From the NCBI GenBank assembly GCA_008501655.1, contig QQUK01000162.1, positions 1-9,511 of the forward strand: DNA of 9,511 bases, in the 5' to 3' direction. Under the pieces are notes generated by a model that saw nothing but the letters and a program-made list of their open reading frames with translations, did not search any database and was not told the DNA's origin. Below, one piece after another: positions 6,167 to 9,511 of this stretch (position 1 is the stretch's first letter; the number at the start of each line of letters is the position of its first letter). Source of the stretch: Calditrichota bacterium. Lineage in GTDB: Bacteria > Zixibacteria > MSB-5A5 > GN15 > FEB-12. The translations under genes were made by a program, and so were the position numbers.

Positions 6167-7195
6167 TTGGGAATTTTTGACTCACTTTCAAACGATATCG
6201 GAATAGATTTAGGGACAGCAAATACGCTGGTCTATGTCAAAGGGCAGGGAATTGTACTTAATGAACCTTCTGTCGTCGCAATAGAAAAATCATCAGGAAA
6301 AGTGTTAGCAATCGGCTCCGCAGCAAAAGAGATGATGGGGCGTACTCCAGGTGGTATCGCTGCAATTCGTCCCCTCAAAGACGGAGTGATCGCTGATTTT
6401 GAAATATCTGAACGGATGATCGCTGATTTTATACGCCGTGTCGTGAAACATAAGTTTTTGATGAAGCCGAGAGTAGTTATTTCGGTTCCATCAGGTATCA
6501 CCGAAGTGGAAAAACGTGCGGTTCGTGATTCAGCTGAAAACGCTGGTGCCCGCGAAGTATATCTCCTTCAGGAACCGATGGCAGCTGCAATCGGTGTCGG
6601 TCTTCCGGTCGATCAGCCATCCGGTTCGATGGTCATCGATATAGGGGGGGGAACATCGGAAATTGCAGTTATTGCGCTCAACGGTATTATCAATGATACA
6701 TCAATCCGTGTCGGTGGTGATGAATTCAACGAAGCGATTATTCTCTATCTGAAGAAAAATTACAACCTCTTAATCGGTGAACTGACCGCTGAAGAGATTA
6801 AGATTAAAATCGGTTCTGCATTTCCTTTAGATAAAGAACTTTCTATGGAAATCAAAGGGCGTGACCTTGTTGCCGGTGTACCGAAAAATCTGAACCTTTC
6901 ATCGGTGCAGGTTCGGGAAGCTCTCTCAGAAACTATTGATATTATTGTCGAGGCAGTCCGTCAGGCACTGGAACAGACTCCGCCGGAACTTGCTTCGGAT
7001 ATTCTCGAAAGAGGTATCATTTTAACGGGTGGTGGAGCGCTTTTACGGGGACTTGATAAACGGCTCCGACAGGAGACAAATCTGCCGGTAAATATTGCCG
7101 AAGACCCTCTTACCTGTGTCGCCCGCGGGGCTGGAAAAGTGTTATCCGATTTTGCCGGATATGCAAAAGTACTGGAAAAAAGCAAAAGAGATTAA
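6167..7195 (+). CDS. mreB: Rod shape-determining actin homologue MreB
   Basis: This 342-residue cytoplasmic actin-like ATPase forms membrane-bound filaments that guide cell-wall synthesis in rod-shaped cells. All nucleotide-binding landmarks are present: phosphate-1 loop IDLGTANT (13-20), catalytic-region QEPMAAAIG (135-143), phosphate-2 loop IDIGGGTSE (157-165) and adenosine loop TGGGALLRGLD (287-297). Length and N-terminus (MGIFDSLSNDIGIDLG) fit the family. The start is a TTG chosen because AAAAGGA (6154-6160) precedes it at six bases and the first residues match family N-termini. No mreC or mreD follows; a terminator ends the unit 18 bases downstream, so mreB appears to be transcribed alone. 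The phosphate-2 loop is coded through a run of eight G. Confidence 0.97.
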   Translation: MGIFDSLSNDIGIDLGTANTLVYVKGQGIVLNEPSVVAIEKSSGKVLAIGSAAKEMMGRTPGGIAAIRPLKDGVIADFEISERMIADFIRRVVKHKFLMKPRVVISVPSGITEVEKRAVRDSAENAGAREVYLLQEPMAAAIGVGLPVDQPSGSMVIDIGGGTSEIAVIALNGIINDTSIRVGGDEFNEAIILYLKKNYNLLIGELTAEEIKIKIGSAFPLDKELSMEIKGRDLVAGVPKNLNLSSVQVREALSETIDIIVEAVRQALEQTPPELASDILERGIILTGGGALLRGLDKRLRQETNLPVNIAEDPLTCVARGAGKVLSDFAGYAKVLEKSKRD

Positions 7196-7213
7196 AAATA
7201 GTATTAAGTCGTT

Positions 7214-7240
7214 AAGCCGGAGTGATTTCCGGCTTTTTTT
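7214..7240 (+). terminator. Rho-independent terminator after mreB
   Basis: The stem AAGCCGGA (7214-7221) pairs with TCCGGCTT (7228-7235) across a six-base loop and is followed by a run of T to 7240. It separates mreB from the sigma-factor operon. Confidence 0.88.
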
Positions 7241-7259
7241 GTGCAATTATACTAAAGAG

Positions 7260-7269
7260 AGATTAATCT
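7260..7269. promoter_or_regulatory. Palindrome AGATTAATCT upstream of the sigma-factor operon
   Basis: This is a perfect 10-bp palindrome between the mreB terminator and the ECF sigma gene, 40 bases before the sigma start. TATACT (7248-7253) just upstream resembles a -10 box, which would place the palindrome over the transcription start. No ECF-type GGAAC -35 element is visible. Confidence 0.25.
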
Positions 7270-7309
7270 TTTTATAGCTTACCAATGTCTTAGAAGTAAA
7301 TTGATAAGA

Positions 7310-7864
7310 ATGAGAACAGACAGCCAAAATAGAATTGACGACTTAATCAAAGAAGCTCAGGCCGGTGACCGGCGTGCGTATTCGGAATTGGTAAAGATAC
7401 ATATGAATAAAATACAAGCTTTGACATATAAGATGACCGGTGACTCAGACACCGCAACAGATTTGACTCAGGAGACGTTTGTCGCAGCCTGGACTAATCT
7501 GAAGACATTTAAATTTGAAGCAAAGTTTGAAAGCTGGCTGTACCGAATTGCATACAATAAGACGTTAAACTCTCTAAAAAGAGAGAAAAATATGGTTTCT
7601 GATTATGATTTTGATCAGCATATCTCAACATCTAATCCGGAGACCGATTTATATCAAAAAGAACTGAAAACTAAAGTACTCTCTTTTATGCAGGGACTTC
7701 CGACTGAACAGCGGGGAGTTTTTGAGTTACGCTTTTATAAAGAATATTCGTTTGCCGAGATTGCCGATACTACCGGCAAAGCTTTAGGAACGGTGAAAAC
7801 ATTGTATCGTGAAGCGGTTAAAAAACTATACGATACCGCAGAGAAACAAAGGTGGCGCACATGA
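7310..7864 (+). CDS. ECF-type RNA polymerase sigma factor
   Basis: This protein of 184 residues directs RNA polymerase to a small stress regulon. It has only the two ECF domains. Sigma region 2 covers about residues 25-92 and includes DLTQETFVAAW (51-61) and FESWLYRIAYN (73-83). Region 4 covers about 120-174 with a helix-turn-helix at about 147-171 (FAEIADTTGKALGTVKTLYREA). There is no region 1.1 or region 3. A TTG at 7301 in the same frame is an alternative start that adds three residues; neither has a strong ribosome site. The stop overlaps the anti-sigma start by four bases (ATGA), so the pair is translationally coupled and should be made in fixed ratio. Confidence 0.93.
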   Translation: MRTDSQNRIDDLIKEAQAGDRRAYSELVKIHMNKIQALTYKMTGDSDTATDLTQETFVAAWTNLKTFKFEAKFESWLYRIAYNKTLNSLKREKNMVSDYDFDQHISTSNPETDLYQKELKTKVLSFMQGLPTEQRGVFELRFYKEYSFAEIADTTGKALGTVKTLYREAVKKLYDTAEKQRWRT

Positions 7865-8418
7865 ATTGCAACGAAGTAAAAGATCTGATTTTTGAATCTT
7901 TTGGTGTGCAGGAGAATAATGAAACCCTCCAAAAACACCTGAGTTCATGCGAAGATTGCAGAAAGCTATACGAAGCTTTAGCCGCACAGGCTCAGGATTT
8001 CGGAACTGATAAGAATTTTGAGTTGAATCAGTCGGAACAGGCAAATCTGCTTGAGAAAATAAATGCCGATATCGACCGTCAGGAGATTGATAAAGCTGTC
8101 AACATCACTCCGGCGTGGAAATCATATGTCCCGATGGCAGCGGCTATATTGCTGGTTTTGGGTGTCGGGTTTATCTCCCAGCTTATTTTTAAATTCGGCA
8201 GCGGAACCGATACGGCAACAAATCAGAATGACAGAGTTGCCTACGTTGGTTTGACTGATGAAGATATCACTGAGATTAAATCAATAGAACTGGATGAATT
8301 TGTAGACCAATATTCATCGCAGTATGATATAGATGATGAGATAAATATGCTTGATGATTTATCAGAAGAAGAATATCAATATCTCAATGAGAATTTGGAT
8401 ATTGGAGAGATATTATGA
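7861..8418 (+). CDS. Membrane anti-sigma factor with ZAS zinc-finger domain
   Basis: This 185-residue inner-membrane protein should hold the neighbouring sigma factor inactive. The cytoplasmic N-terminus has the ZAS signature C3...H26-x3-C30-x2-C33. One membrane helix spans about 89-111. The periplasmic part (112-185) is short and very acidic (LDEFVDQY, IDDEINMLDD, EEEYQYLNENLD), which may bind the basic periplasmic proteins encoded next. I chose the ATG at 7861, with AAAGGTGG just upstream and an ATGA overlap; a GTG nine bases earlier is possible. Its TGA overlaps the next ATG as well. The release signal (proteolysis, metal or redox) cannot be read from the sequence. Confidence 0.85.
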   Translation: MNCNEVKDLIFESFGVQENNETLQKHLSSCEDCRKLYEALAAQAQDFGTDKNFELNQSEQANLLEKINADIDRQEIDKAVNITPAWKSYVPMAAAILLVLGVGFISQLIFKFGSGTDTATNQNDRVAYVGLTDEDITEIKSIELDEFVDQYSSQYDIDDEINMLDDLSEEEYQYLNENLDIGEIL

Positions 8419-9017
8419 GAAAAGTTACAGCAATTATAGTAATGCTATTGATGATTCCGGTCATAAACAGTTATGCACAAAACAGAGATGGCAAGCGTGA
8501 CGGCCAGGGTCAGCAGGACAGACGGGGACAGCAGATGGACCCGAATGACCGGAGTGATTTTGGTAAACGGGGTGATGGAGCCGGACCGTTCCGTCGTCAG
8601 GCGATGCAGGACCTCAAACGGTTCGAACGTCTCCGCATGATGAAACTTCTGGATCTCCTCGACCTCGACAGAAAGACCGAAGATAAGTTCATTCCCCATA
8701 TGCGGGAACATCAGCGGGAAACGTTCAAACTGATGAAAAAACATGAACATCTGATTAACAAACTTGGCGAAGGTCTCAAAGAGAACAAACTTTCGGACAA
8801 TGAAATTGAAGAAATGATTCGTGAAATTAATAATCTGGAAAAAGAACGAAACCAGCAGATGGTCGATTTCTTGATAAAGTCAAAAGCGATTCTGACTATG
8901 GAACAACTCGGAAAGATGTATGTATTTCAGGCACGGTTTGGCGCCGAAGTGATTGAAAAGATGCGTGACTTCCGTAACCAGCAGCAGGGCATGGAACCGC
9001 CGCCGGATCATCCATAA
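8415..9017 (+). CDS. Periplasmic LTxxQ-type (CpxP/CnrX-like) stress sensor candidate
   Basis: This 200-residue exported protein has a signal peptide with likely cleavage after SYA (residue 21). The mature N-terminus is low-complexity, rich in Arg, Gln, Asp and Gly (22-60). A long helical, charged body (about 62-190) follows, with the LTMEQ motif at 160-164. Several histidines (H95, H99, H110, H112, H199) could bind metal. Such helical-hairpin proteins include CpxP, Spy, ZraP and CnrX, which act as chaperones or sense envelope or metal stress. Its ATG overlaps the anti-sigma stop (ATGA) and GGAG lies at 8404-8407. Sitting directly after a sigma/anti-sigma pair, it probably modulates that switch; this is inference from context. 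Confidence 0.7.
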   Translation: MRKVTAIIVMLLMIPVINSYAQNRDGKRDGQGQQDRRGQQMDPNDRSDFGKRGDGAGPFRRQAMQDLKRFERLRMMKLLDLLDLDRKTEDKFIPHMREHQRETFKLMKKHEHLINKLGEGLKENKLSDNEIEEMIREINNLEKERNQQMVDFLIKSKAILTMEQLGKMYVFQARFGAEVIEKMRDFRNQQQGMEPPPDHP

Positions 9018-9060
9018 TGGGATCATTGTGAATACAACAGAAAACCAAAGGAGTCATAAA

Positions 9061-9511
9061 ATGAAAAGAATAGTAGGATTGTTGATAGTGCTGGCACTGT
9101 TTACCGTAGGTTCAATCTCGGCACAGCCCAGAGGTAAAAGACAGAAACATGACGGGATGCAGATCAGAATGATTCTGCAGATGGATGAAAAACTTGAACT
9201 GACTGACCAGCAGGAAGCAAAACTGGAACAGATGGCTGTTGATTTTAAAGTCGAACGAATCGACATCGATGCTGAAGTTAAAAAAGCATCGGTTGTTTTA
9301 AAATCAATGATGAAAGATGATGATGCATCCGATTCCGATGTCTATCGCCAGATTGACAAAGTTGCCGACTTAAAAGCTCAGTCACAGAAGATGATGTTTG
9401 ATCATCGAAATGCCGTACGCGGTTTGTTGACCGAAGCACAGCTTGACAAGCTCGAGGACTTAAGAGAACAGGGTCGTGAACGCTGGATGCAAGGTCGAAG
9501 AGGCGGTAATC
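9061..9511 (+). CDS. Second periplasmic LTxxQ (Spy/CpxP-like) protein, 3' end cut off
   Basis: This is an open frame of 150 residues that runs off the window end, starting at an ATG with a strong AAAGGAG ribosome site (9047-9053). The signal peptide ends at about residue 21 (SISA), followed by a basic mature N-terminus. Two LTxxQ motifs are present, LTDQQ (47-51) and LTEAQ (123-127), in a charged helical protein, the standard Spy/CpxP arrangement. The region between them is rich in Asp and Met. It lies 43 bases after the first LTxxQ gene and is probably in the same operon, as a diverged paralogue or partner. The end of the protein is not seen. Confidence 0.8.
   Translation, partial: MKRIVGLLIVLALFTVGSISAQPRGKRQKHDGMQIRMILQMDEKLELTDQQEAKLEQMAVDFKVERIDIDAEVKKASVVLKSMMKDDDASDSDVYRQIDKVADLKAQSQKMMFDHRNAVRGLLTEAQLDKLEDLREQGRERWMQGRRGGN

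Noticed and set aside
6232..6501. Antisense open frame within mreB, and similar frames opposite or inside other genes
   Set aside because: They lie within well-supported genes in other frames and show no domain, start signal or independent context.

Overview
The window looks like a chromosomal segment of a Gram-negative (diderm) bacterium of moderate to low G+C. It encodes a PEP-CTERM surface protein, periplasmic LTxxQ proteins with signal peptides, MreB, and a membrane iron-sulfur electron-transfer module. I cannot name the species. An anaerobic or facultative environmental lineage outside the best-studied model groups (for example FCB-type or deltaproteobacteria-like) is a guess only. I see no insertion sequence, phage gene, CRISPR array, tRNA or rRNA.

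Layout. (1) 2-1642: the 3' end of an M3-family oligoendopeptidase, then an AlkC-type DNA alkylation repair protein, separated by one stop and one codon. (2) 1737-4583: a redox module. It holds a soluble FAD/NAD(P) oxidoreductase, an overlapping NapH/NosR-like polytopic protein with two 4Fe-4S clusters, and a small protein that matches the core of the IscU/NifU-N scaffold but begins exactly at the first cluster-ligand cysteine. Two adjacent inverted repeats precede the module. (3) 4584-5502: an AT-rich regulatory region with a near-consensus sigma-54 (-24/-12) promoter, a PEP-CTERM protein, and a bidirectional terminator. (4) 5520-6044, minus strand: a small PD-(D/E)XK-like nuclease candidate. 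(5) 6167-7240: mreB with a TTG start, followed at once by its own terminator and not by mreC. (6) 7310-9511: an operon of ECF sigma factor, ZAS-type membrane anti-sigma factor and two LTxxQ/CpxP-like periplasmic proteins, the last cut by the window end.

How the genes fit together. The redox module could carry electrons between NAD(P)H and the membrane quinone or iron-sulfur pool. The last operon has the logic of a CnrYXH-like envelope or metal stress relay, in which periplasmic proteins set the anti-sigma/sigma balance. The PEP-CTERM protein needs an exosortase encoded elsewhere. Its sigma-54 promoter agrees with the known link between exosortase systems and the PrsK/PrsR sigma-54 two-component system. 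The strongest leads are this promoter and the unusual IscU-like protein in the redox module.
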